Positions 47,341 to 59,289 of a stretch of DNA of 64,000 nucleotides are shown in pieces. The notes below the pieces were generated by a model. That model ran no database searches. It saw only the letters and a list, made by a program, of their open reading frames with translations, and was not told where the DNA came from. How positions within the stretch are numbered: the stretch's first letter is position 1; every line of letters starts with the position of its first letter. The stretch is from Saururus chinensis. Its lineage: Eukaryota > Streptophyta > Magnoliopsida > Piperales > Saururaceae. Where the stretch lies: positions 28,522,563 through 28,586,562 of the forward strand of contig CP141145.1 in the NCBI GenBank assembly GCA_035235625.1, written 5' to 3'. The position numbers and the translations under genes were made by a program.

Positions 47341-47341
47341 A

Positions 47342-47678
47342 TGATGTGCCCGGAGTGGGCACAATCGGTACCTAGGAGATCTACGCAAGGAAAGGGAAGA
47401 AGTAAGGAAGAAAGGGAAGAAACTGGAATCACTTCAATTGCATAAACTCAAACATGAGAGAGGGCCGCCCCATATAGGGGACGACCAGTCCCCTAGGGAG
47501 CCATGCCACTTAGACCAAACTGGCCCAGTTCCCTAGGAATTATACCAGTTAGTGGGTCGGCTAGCCCGGGCCACTAATTGAACCAACACAGTACGAAATA
47601 CTAAACTATTACAATAATAAATAAATAGTTCAATGCAACTAAGTAAAAATAAGTGGAGTATGATCATCGAGCACAACA
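47342..47678 (-). mobile_element. G2 5' LTR (337 bp)
   Basis: Forward TGATGTGCCCGG ... GCACAACA, adjacent to the primer site. The sequence right of it (TACGTGCATAG) is the interrupted G3 LTR. Confidence 0.8.
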
Positions 47679-47793
47679 TACGTGCATAGTTGCACCCTAA
47701 AACATAAATAAGGGAAATACATGAAAATGAAGGAAAGTACATGTAAGGAAAGTAAAAAGGAAGTTGGTGGGGTGTCCAGAACGTAGTCTGTGA
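47679..47793 (-). mobile_element. G3 3' LTR, proximal part
   Basis: Matches the right end of the G3 5' LTR (GCACCCTAAAACATAAATAA ... TCTGTGACA). On the minus strand it begins TGTCACAGACTACG directly after a polypurine tract. Confidence 0.85.
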
Positions 47794-47794
47794 C

Positions 47795-47807
47795 ATGCTC
47801 CCCCACT
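47795..47807 (-). other. G3 polypurine tract
   Basis: Minus strand GAGTGGGGGAGCA directly before the 3' LTR start TGTCACAG. Confidence 0.7.
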
Positions 47808-47809
47808 CA

Positions 47810-49320
47810 ATTCCGTCAATGTCCTTGTTGATGCTTCTCCTGGAGTAGGCTTTGACTTGATCAGCATGGTGGTTGAGGAGTTCTTCTTCCAGCTGCCAGC
47901 TGTGTGGAAGGTCTCACCATTTGATGAGGAATTCACAGATCTGCTCTTTGCCGCATTCAACTTCATGATCGACGATGATCTCGTCGAGAATTCTGACGTC
48001 AGTGGTGACTTTGGGATATCCATGGGTAAGGTGGTGTCTAGAAAGATCTTCAGCATCTCCATGGTATGGATTCAGACAACTGGTGTGGAAGATCGGGTGG
48101 ATCTGCATCCAGGGTGGTAGTTGCACTTTGTAAGATACCTTCCTGACCTGTTGCAGGATGGGTACGGGGCCTTCATACTTGCAAACAAGACCTTTGTGCA
48201 GTTGGTGGAAAAGCTTGAGATGGGTAGGGTTGAGCTTGATGAGCACGAGATCCCCCACACTAAAGTTGGCGGGTTGGCGGCCTTGATCGGCCCACTTCTT
48301 GGCGTGGACAGTGGCTTTCTCAAGATAAGCTCGGGCAATTTCTGATGTTATGTTCCAATCTTGTGCAAGGTGGAAGGCAGGGAGATTGTTGCCGGTATAG
48401 CCCAAAGCTAATGTGTGGGGCGTGGCAAGCTGGCGACCAGTGGCCAACTCAAACGGGCTCTGGTTAGTGGCGGAGCTCTTTTGTAAGTTGTAGGAGAATT
48501 GAGCAACTTCAAGGAGGTTGACCCAATTCTTTTGGTTGACGCTAATGAAGTGCCACATATACTCTTCAAGGAGAGCATTGACGCGCTCGGTTTGGCCGTT
48601 TGTTTGATGATGCATGCTCGATGAAAAGCTTGACTTGGACCCAAGCAGTTTAAATAGTTCCATCCAAAAGCAGCTTGTGAAGCGTCCATCGCGATCACTC
48701 ACAATGGTTTGTGGCACACCCCAATACTTAACAATATTCTTCAGAAAGAGGTGGGCAGATTCGTCAGTGGTGCAATGTTTGGGAGATGGCATGAAGGTAG
48801 CTTATTTGGAGAAACGGTCAACGATCACCAAGATTGAACCGTATCCGCCAACTTTGGGCAATGCCAAGATAAAGTCAAGAGAAACACTCTCCCAAGGGCC
48901 CTGTGGTATCGGTAGTGGTTCAAGGAGGCCCCGTGGTTTTGTCATGTTCCACTTTGTCTTGTTGGCAAGTAAGGCATGTTTGGACATACGCCTCAACATT
49001 ATCGCTCATGTGAGGCCAGAAGTATGCCCGCTCTAGAAGGGCTAATGTGCGGTGGATACCCGAATGGCCAGCCCAAGGAGTGTCATGACACTCATGAAGA
49101 AGTTCTTTCCACAGGTGGTTCGCTTTTGGAACATAGATTCTTCATCCCTTGGTCATCAATAGCCCGTTGTCAAGCCAAAACTTACGAGTCTTGCCTTCTT
49201 ACACTTGCTGGAGGAGGGTGCACATGAAAGGATCTTTCTCCAATGCTGATTGAATGCGATGATGTAGATCGATCAAGCGAAAGCTGATGCTTGCAAGGTG
49301 GAGGGAAGCCAGTTCAGTCA
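47810..49320 (-). pseudogene. G3 integrase with C-terminal chromodomain
   Basis: Minus strand: finger remnant and [20 protein letters not shown], then [18 protein letters not shown] (first catalytic Asp), IVSDRDGRFTSCFWMELF (second Asp) and NGQTERVNALLEEYMWHF (catalytic Glu region). The core is continuous for 292 codons from 48,792. The tail has FSVGDLVLIKLNPTHLKLF, then MQIHPIFHTSCLNPYHGD and a chromodomain starting VRILDEIIVDHE that runs to about 47,810. Stops occur near 48,800 and in the finger. The catalytic triad looks intact. Confidence 0.85.
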
Positions 49321-50600
49321 ATTAATCTTGGCGACTGAGGGCATTGGTAACAACATTGTTCCACCCAGGTTTCTATTCCAATATGTAGTCAAATTCGGCC
49401 AAAAAGTCTTGCCACCGAGCTTGTTTGGGAGATAACTTGGGCTGCGACTGGAAATAGCTAGTCGCAATGTTGTCGGTTTTGACGACAAAATGAGATCCCA
49501 ATAGGTAATGGCGCCAGGTGTGCAGGCAATGGATAACAACGGTCATCTCCTTCTATTGTATAGTGTAGTGTCGCTATGTTTCGTTGAGTTTACGACTTTT
49601 GAAGGCAACAGGATGGTCTTCTTGTGAGAGAACGCCCCCGATGGCATAGTCAAAGGCATTTGTTTGTACTTCAAATGGCTTGGAGCAGTCTGGGAGTCGA
49701 AGCACTGGCTCGTGTGTGATCGTTGTCTTTAGTTCAGAAAAGGCTTTCTTGCACAGTTCCGACCAACACCAAGGGCGATCTTTCTTCAACAAATCTGTTA
49801 AAGGGGCAGCTTTTTGTGAATACCCTTGTACAAACCGCCTATAATAGTTGGAGAGACCCAAGAAAGTTCGTAATTGTTTCACTTTGGTGGGAGTCGGCCA
49901 ATCTTCGATTGCACAAACTTTTTCTTGGTCCATGCGAACTTGTCCACCGCCATTATGATGTCCCAAAAAGAGAATTTCTTCTTGTGCAAATGAGCACTTT
50001 TCCAGCTTGACATATAATTGATTCTGGTGAAGGACCTCGAACATAGTTCGCAAGTGAGTAACATGTTCGGCCAACGTATTGTTGTAGACCACAATGTCAT
50101 CGAGGTAGACGACCACAAAACGATCAAGGAAGTCATGGAAAATATTGTTCATAAGTGTGCAGAAGGTGGCCGGTGCATTGGTAAGGCTGAAAGGCATGAC
50201 CAAGAACTCGAATGCACTGTAGTGAGTAACACAAGCAGTCTTGGCTTCGTCTCCATCAACAATGTGCACTTGGTAGTAACTAGAACGGAGATCCAATTTA
50301 GAGAAGTAACGAGCACAGCCAAGTTGGTCGAACATATCCGCGATGAGCGGGAGGGGCTACTTGTTCTTCACAGTCAATTTGTTCAATGCCCAATAGTCGA
50401 TACAAAGGCACAAACTCCCATTGTACTTCTTTTGACATAGAACTGGGGCACCAAAAGGGGCTTTAGAGGAGTGGATGAAGCCCGCATCAAGTAATTCATC
50501 AAATTTCCGTGCAATTCTATAAGTTCAAGGGGTGCCATTCGGTAGGGGGCAAGGGTTGGTGGTTTCGCACCAGGCTCCAACTCGATTTGGTGGTCAACGG
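49321..50600 (-). pseudogene. G3 reverse transcriptase and RNase H
   Basis: A 253-codon frame (50,335-49,574, minus) covers RT from [20 protein letters not shown] (catalytic Asp of motif A) through [20 protein letters not shown] (YLDD box) to the thumb and the start of RNase H (FGLSNYYRR-type region, [16 protein letters not shown]). In RNase H the first catalytic Asp position reads TNAF where a TDAS-type motif is usual. The upstream RT part ([14 protein letters not shown]) lies in frame beyond a stop near 50,383. Confidence 0.85.
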
Positions 50601-50601
50601 G

Positions 50602-51240
50602 TCACCGTGGAGGCAGACACTTTGGTAAGGATTTGGGCATAACATTGGCATAGTCATTTAAAACAGAGTGAACTTCTGTCAGCAATGGTTTATCCCCTTG
50701 TGGTTGACTTTCCACACAAAGGGCGACAAGGTATGTTGGGTCACCTTTCTTCAACCCATTATCTAGTTGTAGTGCAAATAGATGTGCAGTGTCAATCTTG
50801 TTCCTCTGAAAAACCGGTACCATACAAGGATTTGTGGCTTCGAACACGCAGACGGACCCCATATGTGGCATCGGGACCATGTTCGCTTTCTATAAGAATT
50901 TCATCCCAAGGATAACTTGGAAGTCATCCAATGGGACAGCCATGAGGTTTGTCGTACTGGACCACTTGCCAATCTAAATGGGAACATCTTTGGCCAACCC
51001 AGTGATTGGGCGAGCTTCAGAGTTCACCACCTTCATTCGACTGGAATCTTTGATGTGCTTTAGGCCAATGTGTCTTGCCTCATTGTCCAATATGAAGGTG
51101 TGGGTGGCTCTCGTGTCTACCATTGCTTTTGTTGGGACGTTGTTTAGGTGGATCTCAATGTACATTAGGCCTTTTGCTTGAGGTACTAGTTTTCCTTGAG
51201 TACCCTCAATGGTGTTGAGTAGTCTCAGTGCTCCCATCAT
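50602..51240 (-). pseudogene. G3 protease, active-site Gly changed to Arg
   Basis: Minus strand NNVPTKAMVDTRATHTFILD: the retropepsin triad DTG is DTR. The following frame (50,880-50,602) holds the linker to RT (LHSVLNDYANVMPKSLPKCL). Confidence 0.78.
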
Positions 51241-52481
51241 GGGTGCTCCTCCTTCGTCTGCAAAGACTTCATCATTTTCGTCAAGTCGGGCTGACTCTCT
51301 TGCAACGAGGGCATTAAGCGCTTTCTTTTGTGGACACTACCAAGTAAGATGGGGTCCGGCACACAGTAAGCATGATAATGGGCCCCTTGCAAGGTTAGAG
51401 GGCTGGAATGGCCGAGTAGCAGAAGTGGAGTTATCGGCTCTTGTGCCAAAGTCTTTGTAAAAAGGCTTCTTTGCAAAAACTTAGCCCTTACCCTTGTCCT
51501 GAGACTCACTTTGGTAACTTTGGTCCCGTTGACCTTGTCACGGGCCTTGATCCCTCTGAAAAAACCCAGGTTTCCTTGTGTTGTCATGAGTAGTAAAATC
51601 AGTGAGACATTCGGCTTCTGTGATAGTTGTAGATAAGTCACGCACTTTGCACCGATTTAGCTCTATTTGGGCCCAAGGCTTGAGGCCTTCAAGGAAGTAA
51701 AACAGCTTATCATTCTCGGCCATGTCGCGAATGTCCAACATCAGGGCTGAAAATTGTTTGACATATTCACAAACGGGTCTTGTTTGTTGGAGACGATCGA
51801 GGTTCCGTCGGGCAATGAATTCCACATTTTCAGGCAAAAATTGGATCTTAAGCTGACCCTTCAGATCTTCCCACGTGTTTACTTCAAGGCGACCACTCAA
51901 AATCTCTTCGTACTTCATCCTCCACCATAGCTTGGCATCGCCAAATAAGTACATCGTGGCCATTGTGATCTTATCATCCTCTGACTCTGGGTGAACAACC
52001 CAAAAGTATTGTTCCATATTGAATAGAAAAATTTTCAATTCTTTAGCATCTCGCGCTCCTTGATAGACTTTGGGTTCTGGCACTTTGGGGCACTTGACGG
52101 CTACAACAAGCTCTTGTTGGGCCCTCATTCAGAGGAGAAAGCTCACTTGTGCAGCCAGGTTTTGCACCTCCACACGCAATTTCCCAACTTCCGCTTGTGA
52201 TTCTTCGATCAGCATGCGGTTCTCAATACTGACCCCACAATTTTGTGATCCAGTCTCACGGTTCCATTTCTCTTCTTTTTCAAGAGAGTTCACTTTCTCT
52301 TTCGAAGCAAGAAGCCCACTAGCCAAGGGAGCAACTTGCTCCTCCAAGGCATCAACGCGGTCCTGCCATTTGGACGACTTTTTGTGTTGTGGGTTTGGAG
52401 CAGCATGCTCAACCCCACTAGCTTCACCTACTACCGACTTCAGCATCACGAAAGGAAGCTTGACGAATAGAGTTTTCTTTG
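51241..52481 (-). pseudogene. G3 gag, with an in-frame stop
   Basis: Starts with MVSEPKKTLFVKL close to the primer site and a coiled-coil-like stretch (KWQDRVDALEEQVAPLASGL). A single TGA at about 52,129 interrupts the frame, and the same frame continues with the capsid domain (PKVYQGARDAKELKIFLFNM, LFGDAKLWWRMKYEE, LKGQLKIQFLPENVEF, YVKQFSALMLDIRDM). The C-terminal part shifts frame near 51,600. No clear CCHC knuckle is visible. Confidence 0.82.
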
Positions 52482-52493
52482 GCTCTGATACCA
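52482..52493 (-). other. G3 primer-binding site
   Basis: Minus strand TGGTATCAGAGC, the canonical initiator Met-tRNA complement, two bases after the LTR end. Confidence 0.9.
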
Positions 52494-52495
52494 AC

Positions 52496-52946
52496 TGTCA
52501 CGAATGGAGTTTTTGGGCAGCCGGCCGTGCAGCGCTTGTAGGCTGAAAGCCCACTAAGCAAGCCTACGATTGGGACAAATGGTTTGCCTTGCACTGGTGC
52601 ATTGCGCAATCACTTGTGGGCGCATGCAAAGCAAATGGGTAGGGGGCAAAAGCGAGTCACATTGCAAGGAAACGAATGAACGCAAGCACAAAAGATGAAT
52701 GCATTCACCATCAACATGTTTAAAAGCAATGGGTGCAACAACACTAGCCAACTTGCACAACTACTCACTCCCCCCTATATAGCATAAGAGATTTCTTGCA
52801 TATTGCTGGAGTGGCAGCCAAAGTGGCTGTACGGGCATGGTTGCACCCTAAAACATAAATAAGGGAAATACATGAAAATAAAGGAAAGTACATGTAAGGA
52901 AAGTAAAAAGGAAGTTGGTGGGGTGTTCGGAACGCAGTCCGTGACA
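52496..52946 (-). mobile_element. G3 5' LTR (451 bp)
   Basis: Forward TGTCACGAATGG ... CAGTCCGTGACA, with a primer site on its left. A CCCCCCTATATAGCATAAG motif near 52,770 is the likely core promoter in the opposite orientation context, or a conserved LTR landmark. Confidence 0.88.
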
Positions 52947-54449
52947 GTTGACGCACTGGCGTAAGCTCACCTGCCACAAAGCGGTAGGTTCAGGCTAGCC
53001 GCAGGCAAGCCCTGCGGGGCTAGCCACAGCTAACCCTGCGGTTAGCTGTAGGCTCATCCGGCAGTTAGTCGCAGCTAGCCTAATTTGTTGTCGGCTATTG
53101 GATGCGCGCCACATGGCGTGCATCCAACGGCTGGTTTTTCTATATATAGGGGAAGGGGTGCCCCACTCACCCCTACCCAACGCTTCCCCTCTTTTGCCTT
53201 ACTCCATGCTGTTTTTATACTTTAAATGTGCGTTTCTTAACCATTCCATGCTCGTTTTTACCCATTCAAAAACCAAATTTACCTAAATCAAGGGTGCCCG
53301 ACGTCATGAGAGGGTCTGTTCTTCAAGATAACCCCTCTAAAAAGTACAAATGACCCGAGGCACGAGGAGGCCCTATTTGTCACTCTCCAGTCAAAAGCAA
53401 GAACAGCCTTGACATTAGGGGAGGTTCTGCCTACCTCACCCAAGCTGGACGAGGAGACTGCCTCAACAATAGGGGAGGTTCTGCCCACCTCACCCAAGCC
53501 GGACGGGGAGACTGTCCGACGTTAAGGGAGGTCATGCCCTCCTTACCGGAGCTGGACGAGGAGACTGTCCTAGCGCTAGGGGAGGTTTTGTTTGCTTCAC
53601 CTGAACTGGATGAGGAAGTCATCTCTGCGCAAGGGGAGGTGCCGCCCACTGCTTTTAAGCCAACTTTAAACGTAGGCTTAACAAGGGTAGGTGGTTTTAA
53701 ATTCTATTCTTGTGTTAGGGTTATGCTTCGTTCTTTTCTCTTATCGCTTCAAGTCGTATGATAGAGATTATTTTAAAGGGTTTAAAATATCGTTAAGGAA
53801 CGGACAAAGGTCCGTCCTTACGAGATCATTTTAGTATTCATTATTTGAACATTATTTGGTTATTCCGTTTATTTTAAGAATTTGGAATTTGAAGGGTAGT
53901 TCTTCGGTATGCAACACCAAGGACTAACGAAGTTTATTACTCCTCAATACTGCCTAAAGAGGCTTTTGGCACACATAGGAGTTGGGGTATCATGGGAAAA
54001 CCCCTCTTCTTCTGATCCCGTGGCCCCATGAGGATGGGTGTATGTCGTTTCAGTATCAGCGACATTCGGTGTACGAAAAGAATTTATTTTAAGCTATGTC
54101 ATTGTTTGATTTTAAATTTATTATACAATCTATTTTGCCTCTGCATGTTTATAGTACTTAATGCTACCTACTGGGTATAATGTTTTATACTCACCCACCC
54201 ACAGATAATGGAGGTGTAAATACCAGTTTGGGACTGTAGCTGATATGCAGGATTTTGTTTAATTAAATATTTTGTATATTTCTGCTCACATAAATTTATG
54301 GCGTGCATAGCTCTAATTTATTTTGTATTTTTTGTACGTATGCACTTTAGTATTATTATGAGTTTCTTGTTTATACATGGTCAATCCGGGCCCTCTTCGC
54401 TTACAAATTTTACGTAATGCCAACTTTAATGTTAATGTAAAAGTTGGGC
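52947..54449 (+). mobile_element. G1 3' LTR, second part
   Basis: Resumes the G1 LTR at GTTGACGCACTGGCG, includes the hairpin/TATA region (near 53,100-53,150), the 54-bp array (53,400-53,640) and the U5-like end (GTTAATGTAAAAGTTGGG). The last bases GTGTAACA are not recognisable, so the right terminus is decayed. Confidence 0.83.
53400..53640 (+). repeat. 54-bp minisatellite in the G1 3' LTR
   Basis: Four to five units of AGGGGAGGTTCTGCC plus CAAGCTGGACGAGGAGACTG and similar. Same array as 2,265-2,510, in opposite orientation. Confidence 0.82.
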
Positions 54450-55260
54450 AAAATAATAGAATAATGGCCTTTTATATTTAAAAATTCTTGTTATGTTTCC
54501 AATATTATGCCTATAATTTTTAATATGTTTATTTTGACTTTAGCTCAAATTAATCAATCTAATGAGAGCTGGGATTTTGTTGCTTCTTCGTACTATCATG
54601 TAAAAGTATGAAAGAGAACCCACCAACATGGCCGCATTAGCATCCTAATAAGCCCACATATACACGTGTGGGGAGGTGGGACCCTTGAAGGGTTTTACAT
54701 GTGTCTCTACATGAGAGTCTCATTGTGACTTTCTCATAGCCATGTCTATCGTGGTGCTTGCTGCATCCTGGAAGATGAGTTTCTTTCAAAGTACAAAGTT
54801 ATAACTTATTAATCTCAAATGGGTTTCATACACAATACATAATGTGTTAACTACTTAATTAGAACTGGGCAAGCCAATAGACTTGGGTAGTTTTGGTAAA
54901 ACTGCAACTTGTGGGTCTACTTGATTATACTCATATTAATTGAGTAATAAAAATATTTAATCATAATCACAATTAAGATGTGCTTTTCCTCAATAATTTG
55001 ACTCTAATAATTAAATTTTTCGGTATGTTCAACTTACATCTCATTATGAGGTAGGTTCCCTGTCTTAGTTTCGAGTTGAGATTAGTGACTGACTATTGAT
55101 TAATTAGTGTATAAATTTTATGATTACTGAGATCTGCACTTTATTCTGCATTGTTCCAATAATTAGTATGGTTTTTGTAGAGATCACTATTCCTTTAATT
55201 TTAAGGAACAGTGAATCTGCAGAAATTACTCCCTCTGGCTAGTCGCTAGCCAATTCCTCT
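54450..55260. other. AT-rich DNA without recognised gene
   Basis: No retroelement motif or convincing exon seen on either strand. Confidence 0.5.
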
Positions 55261-55309
55261 CTACTGAAATGACTGCAGCCGTACTTCACGAGGTAGTCCG
55301 TTATTTTCT

Positions 55310-55850
55310 TCAGACTAAAATTGGATGCCGAAAGGGAAACTGTAAGCACAAAAAAAGAGGGGGTTTGAATGCGGTGCAGCGTCGCCGCCGAACACCCAGG
55401 GCACTTTCACTGGTGGTTCCTCTTCTGTCTCGGGCTCCTTGTCTGAAGCTGTCTCTCTGTTCACTGGAGATCACCGCCAAGAAAAAATAAATAAATATTG
55501 AAACGGTCGAATCAGGGGAGGAGGAGAAATTGGCTGCCCAAACCGCCGGATGACAGGTGAAGCTTTGCTGACTCCGCCTCCAAAGGTTCCAATTACTAGC
55601 AGCGGTGTCTGCCATCCCGGCCAAGGATCTGCCGGTGGGTGCATCTTTTCTTCTCTTCCGGGCGAGTTGAGAGTGGATGAAGGCAGAGGAACGCACTGCT
55701 GGATGGATGTCGAGCACAATATCGTTCCCGCTCCCTTAGGTTGTGGTGACCTAGCCAGAATCTAGCTGGGGAGAGTCGCAGTGCTGCCGTTCCCTTTCCT
55801 CTCCACTCTACGTCCAAAAAAAAACAAAAAAAGGCGTCGGGAGGTAGAAG
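55310..55850 (-). other. Possible 5' leader and first exon of an unidentified minus-strand gene
   Basis: A GC-richer patch in AT-rich surroundings. On the minus strand a purine-rich leader precedes ATG in good context (GCCGGGATGGCAGACACC, near 55,615), starting MADTAASNWNLWRRSQQ. A 135-codon frame covers the patch. There is no recognised domain and no clear continuation; further left lies AT-rich DNA. It could be a gene remnant or chance. Confidence 0.25.
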
Positions 55851-55854
55851 ATGA

Positions 55855-57655
55855 CCCTGGTTGGGTCAACCCGGCTTGAGGTCATCAACCCTGACCCGGC
55901 CCGAACTGGACCACTCGGCTGGGCCCAGTGGGCCGGGTTGCAGGGCCATGGGTAAAAAAGGAAAAGGAAAATTAGAGTAAATTAAGTTAAATTAAATCAA
56001 ACGTGTTCTAGGCAAAGGTGCTAGTTTGGTTTATTTAATCATAGAAGAAATATAATGTATCCTACATAGTACACAAATGTGCAGTACGGTACATATGAAC
56101 TATTTTTGAAATTTAAGTGGAATTCTACTGTTCTTTTGGCCTGAGCCCTACACAGACAGTGAAGCTAGGCTTCTTAGTGATTGTTGAGCCTGATACATGA
56201 ATAGTTTTATGGCTAAATTATTTATGAATTGTTAGACTTTATTAATTTGCTCTATGTGTATAATTGCATCTTGAGAATTAATTGTTAGCGGTTACCTCTT
56301 GGTAATTCTATCGTCTTTGAAAACATATTTCGAATCATATTTTGTTTAAATACCCGAGTAGAATTAGTAGGGTTTTCCACTAGCGCTACATGTCTCATAC
56401 CATGAGCGGTTAGTGGTTAAGCTATGGTAATTCCACCGCGGTTTAAAATACATTAAAATCGAAGTCATTGAAAATATTGAAAAAGAATTATGTAACGAAT
56501 TCAAAACAAAATTTTCGATCGAGTCAAATTCAAAATCACAATTTATAAAAATAAAGGTTTCTGATTAAATCCAAAGTCATACGAGAAAACAAAATTTCAA
56601 TTCGTTGTCGATGAAAAAATTGAAATTTGAAGAAATTTGAATCCGTCTTAAATTTGATGCAACACATGCAGAATGAAATTCTAAATTAAATCCAAATCAA
56701 CTTATTTATAAAGAATTTTCATATAATTCACGATTAAAAATTAAATTTCATAAAATCGGACTTCATATAAATCACATATAAAATGAAAAGCAAAAGTCAT
56801 ATGAAATCCAATTTCTAAATTGATTGAAATAAAAAAAAATTAAACAAGATGCAATGAATTCAGACTTAAGCTATAAATAAATTTCAATTGAAAAATCAAA
56901 ATAATCAAATTGATGTTTACATCAAATTTTCATGCAATACATGGCAATAAAAATCTCAAATAATTATACGATTAAATTTCATACTAAATCAGATGTAACA
57001 TATTCAAAGCAAAAATTTCAAATCAACTTAAAATTGACGTCTATGAAGTATAAGCATGTCATCGGTAATATATACATACATAGAATAAAATAAAAATCAC
57101 TTCTAATTATAAAATTAGAATTTATCTAAATTAGAGCTTGATGTAATTTTAACATTTCATAAGTAGAACAAATTACATGTCACAATTTGGCACGATTTAT
57201 TCATAATAACATTTTCAAATCATTTTTGTTTAAGATCAAAATTCATAAGATTTATGATCAAAGCAAATTCATTGCAAGGTATGCAAACAGAAATTTCAAT
57301 ACAAAATCCACTTAAAAACCAAATTCTTAAAATTAAAGCCCATATTAATCAAAAGTCGCACATGTCAAATAGAGCGTTCAAAATTGAAGCTTGTATTAAA
57401 TCCAATCTTACATGTGTAGAACAGAAGTTAAAATTTAAAATCTAATATCATACATTCGTAACCGATGGTTAAAAATCAGAATTTAATTCAAATTAATGAC
57501 AACACATCTTAGAAGAGAAATTTAAAAAAAAAACATCACAATTCATTTCAAAAATAATCAAAACGCATTCAAAATAGAAATTCTATTTATTTCAAAATTC
57601 AAATTAAAATACTTATTAAATTAATAAAATATTACGCTCTCGCAGACAGATCAAT
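55855..57655 (-). mobile_element. Probable G5 internal leader and flank, non-coding
   Basis: A GGCCGGGTTGCAGGG-type GC-rich patch at 55,860-55,950 is followed by about 1.2 kb of extremely AT-rich DNA with repetitive words (AAATTTCAAAT, TCAAATTC) and no coding frame. On the minus strand it follows the G5 primer site, so at least the right part is G5 internal sequence. No gag or pol is present and no 3' LTR is found. Confidence 0.5.
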
Positions 57656-57667
57656 GCTCCGATACCA
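57656..57667 (-). other. G5 primer-binding site
   Basis: Minus strand TGGTATCGGAGC, initiator Met-tRNA type, two bases from the LTR end. Confidence 0.85.
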
Positions 57668-58284
57668 TTTGTGACGACCCGACCCGAGCCGGGCCCACAA
57701 AATCACTAATAGGAAATTTACTCTTTTTCCTTGAGCCAGGAATCATCGTCTGAGTGCGAGAGGTACAACGTTCGTCTACGCACTACGGAGCTTTAAGGCT
57801 TCCTCGTACGTAGACTTAGGTTGTAACGAACACGTACACACGACGAAGCTTTATAGTTCATCGCGTGTAAAATAGAATAAAACATATTATTATAATGATT
57901 TGGATCGGGCCAACTTTGCCTTGCCGTTGGTTGCCTACGTACGTATTGGATATTATTCCAATACGATCGGATCCGAACATAGTTCTGCCTAATGGCTACT
58001 ACATACAACAAACATCACAAAATCATACGTATAAAATACATATCTCCGAATATTTAATCGGAGTATACAAACACTCATCATATATCGGAGTCAAGCGGAA
58101 GTTAATAAATTAACGGAATCGTACATCTCGCTCTACCACAGAGCGGGATCAAAATCTCATACACATGTCTCGCTCCATTACTGAATCGAGACTGAGCACA
58201 TCACCCGGCTCGCTCTATCACTGAGCCGAGACTGGACACACACATCACGTGTCTCGCTCTACCATAGAGCGAGACAACACACAT

Positions 58285-58574
58285 CATGGCATATAGGCAC
58301 ATAGCATGACATATAGGCACATAGCATAGTATATAGGCACATAGCATGGCATATAGGCACATAGCATAGTATATAGGCACATAGCATAGTATATAGGCAC
58401 ATAGCATGGCATATAGGCACATAGCATGGCATATAGGCACATAGCATAGCATATAAGCACATATCATAGCATATAGGCACATAGCATGGCATATAGGCAC
58501 ATAGCATAGCATATAAGCACATATCATAGCATATAGGCACATAGCATGGCATATAGGCACATAGCATAGTATAC
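58285..58574. repeat. 20-bp minisatellite, about 14.5 units
   Basis: Unit CATGGCATATAGGCACATAG with GCATAG[T/C] variants. Period 20 makes both reading frames on the minus strand Cys/Tyr/Met-rich (LCAYMPCYVPICYDM), which is not a gene. Confidence 0.93.
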
Positions 58575-59289
58575 ACGCCGTTATATAATAAAAACGGGAG
58601 ATCAAAAAAGCTTACTGCCCTCATGTCTCGTATAGTAGCGGTATACGGAGTTGTTCACATGAGCATCCTCCCCTTCAGATCCGAAGATATTAGACGGAGC
58701 TTCCTCTAGCCTCCATACGTTCCTCGTCTTGTACCGAAAGACTACGTATAGATATTCTCCTTGCCGGAGACTCTTCTCGTTTTTTGTGCCTGTGAGCGGC
58801 GGACAGAACCTCCCCTAGTCTGGATTACTTTTCTTGATGTAGCCTAGTAACTCCGAATAGAATCCCGTCTGGCTTCGGGCCCATTTTCCTTGTTCGTTGC
58901 TCGAGGATCACGGGTGGAGCCTCTCCTTGTCTCGGGGTATTTCCTCCTTATACGGTTGCCGAATCAAAAAACGGAACCCTCCACCACATAGAACATACTT
59001 AATTTAGTCAAGAACGCCTCTTGGACTGACTAAATCAGAGTTGGGATGGCCAGAAACAGAGAAAATAAAGTTCGTCGGTGCATAAAAGATAACGGGCAGG
59101 ACCTCCTCTTGTCTTGGGATGTTTCCTCATCATACGGTCTCCAACTCGAAGAACGGACAGCTCCATTGCGTAGAGCATACTCGATTTAGTAGGAAACGAG
59201 TCTTGAACGGCCTTAATCGGCCTCAGAACGGTTAGAAACAGGGGTGGAGAAGTTTTGGTCGAAAAATGAGCTTAAATGGGGTTTATATA

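Larger units (their letters stand above)
39397..47678 (-). mobile_element. G2: Ty3/gypsy element inserted in the G3 3' LTR, 3' end deleted
   Basis: On the minus strand: 5' LTR 47,342-47,678, primer site 47,329-47,340, gag, protease, RT, RNase H, integrase. The left end stops inside the integrase C-terminal region (REFQVGD) without a 3' LTR, so the end was deleted together with a few bases of the host LTR. It is interrupted by two solo LTRs (39,584-42,926 and 46,305-46,689). Confidence 0.82.
39060..52946 (-). mobile_element. G3: chromodomain Ty3/gypsy element inserted in the G1 3' LTR
   Basis: Bounded by TGTCACGGACT at 39,060 and AGTCCGTGACA at 52,946. On the minus strand: 5' LTR 52,496-52,946, primer site, gag, protease, RT, RNase H, integrase with chromodomain, polypurine tract, 3' LTR start at about 47,793. 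The 3' LTR is split by G2 and resumes at 39,396-39,060. Flanks show an imperfect target duplication (GCTG / GTTG). Short LTRs of about 450 bp and the chromodomain type suggest the Reina group of chromoviruses. Confidence 0.85.

Noticed and set aside
55269-55490. 73-codon plus-strand frame
   Set aside because: No domain; overlaps an equally uncertain minus-strand frame. Neither has support.
58285-58574. CRISPR-like regular array
   Set aside because: Units are directly adjacent with no unique spacers, and the context is a plant LTR.
58201-58624. Cys/Tyr/Met-rich 121-134 codon frames
   Set aside because: Produced by a 20-bp tandem repeat read in different frames.
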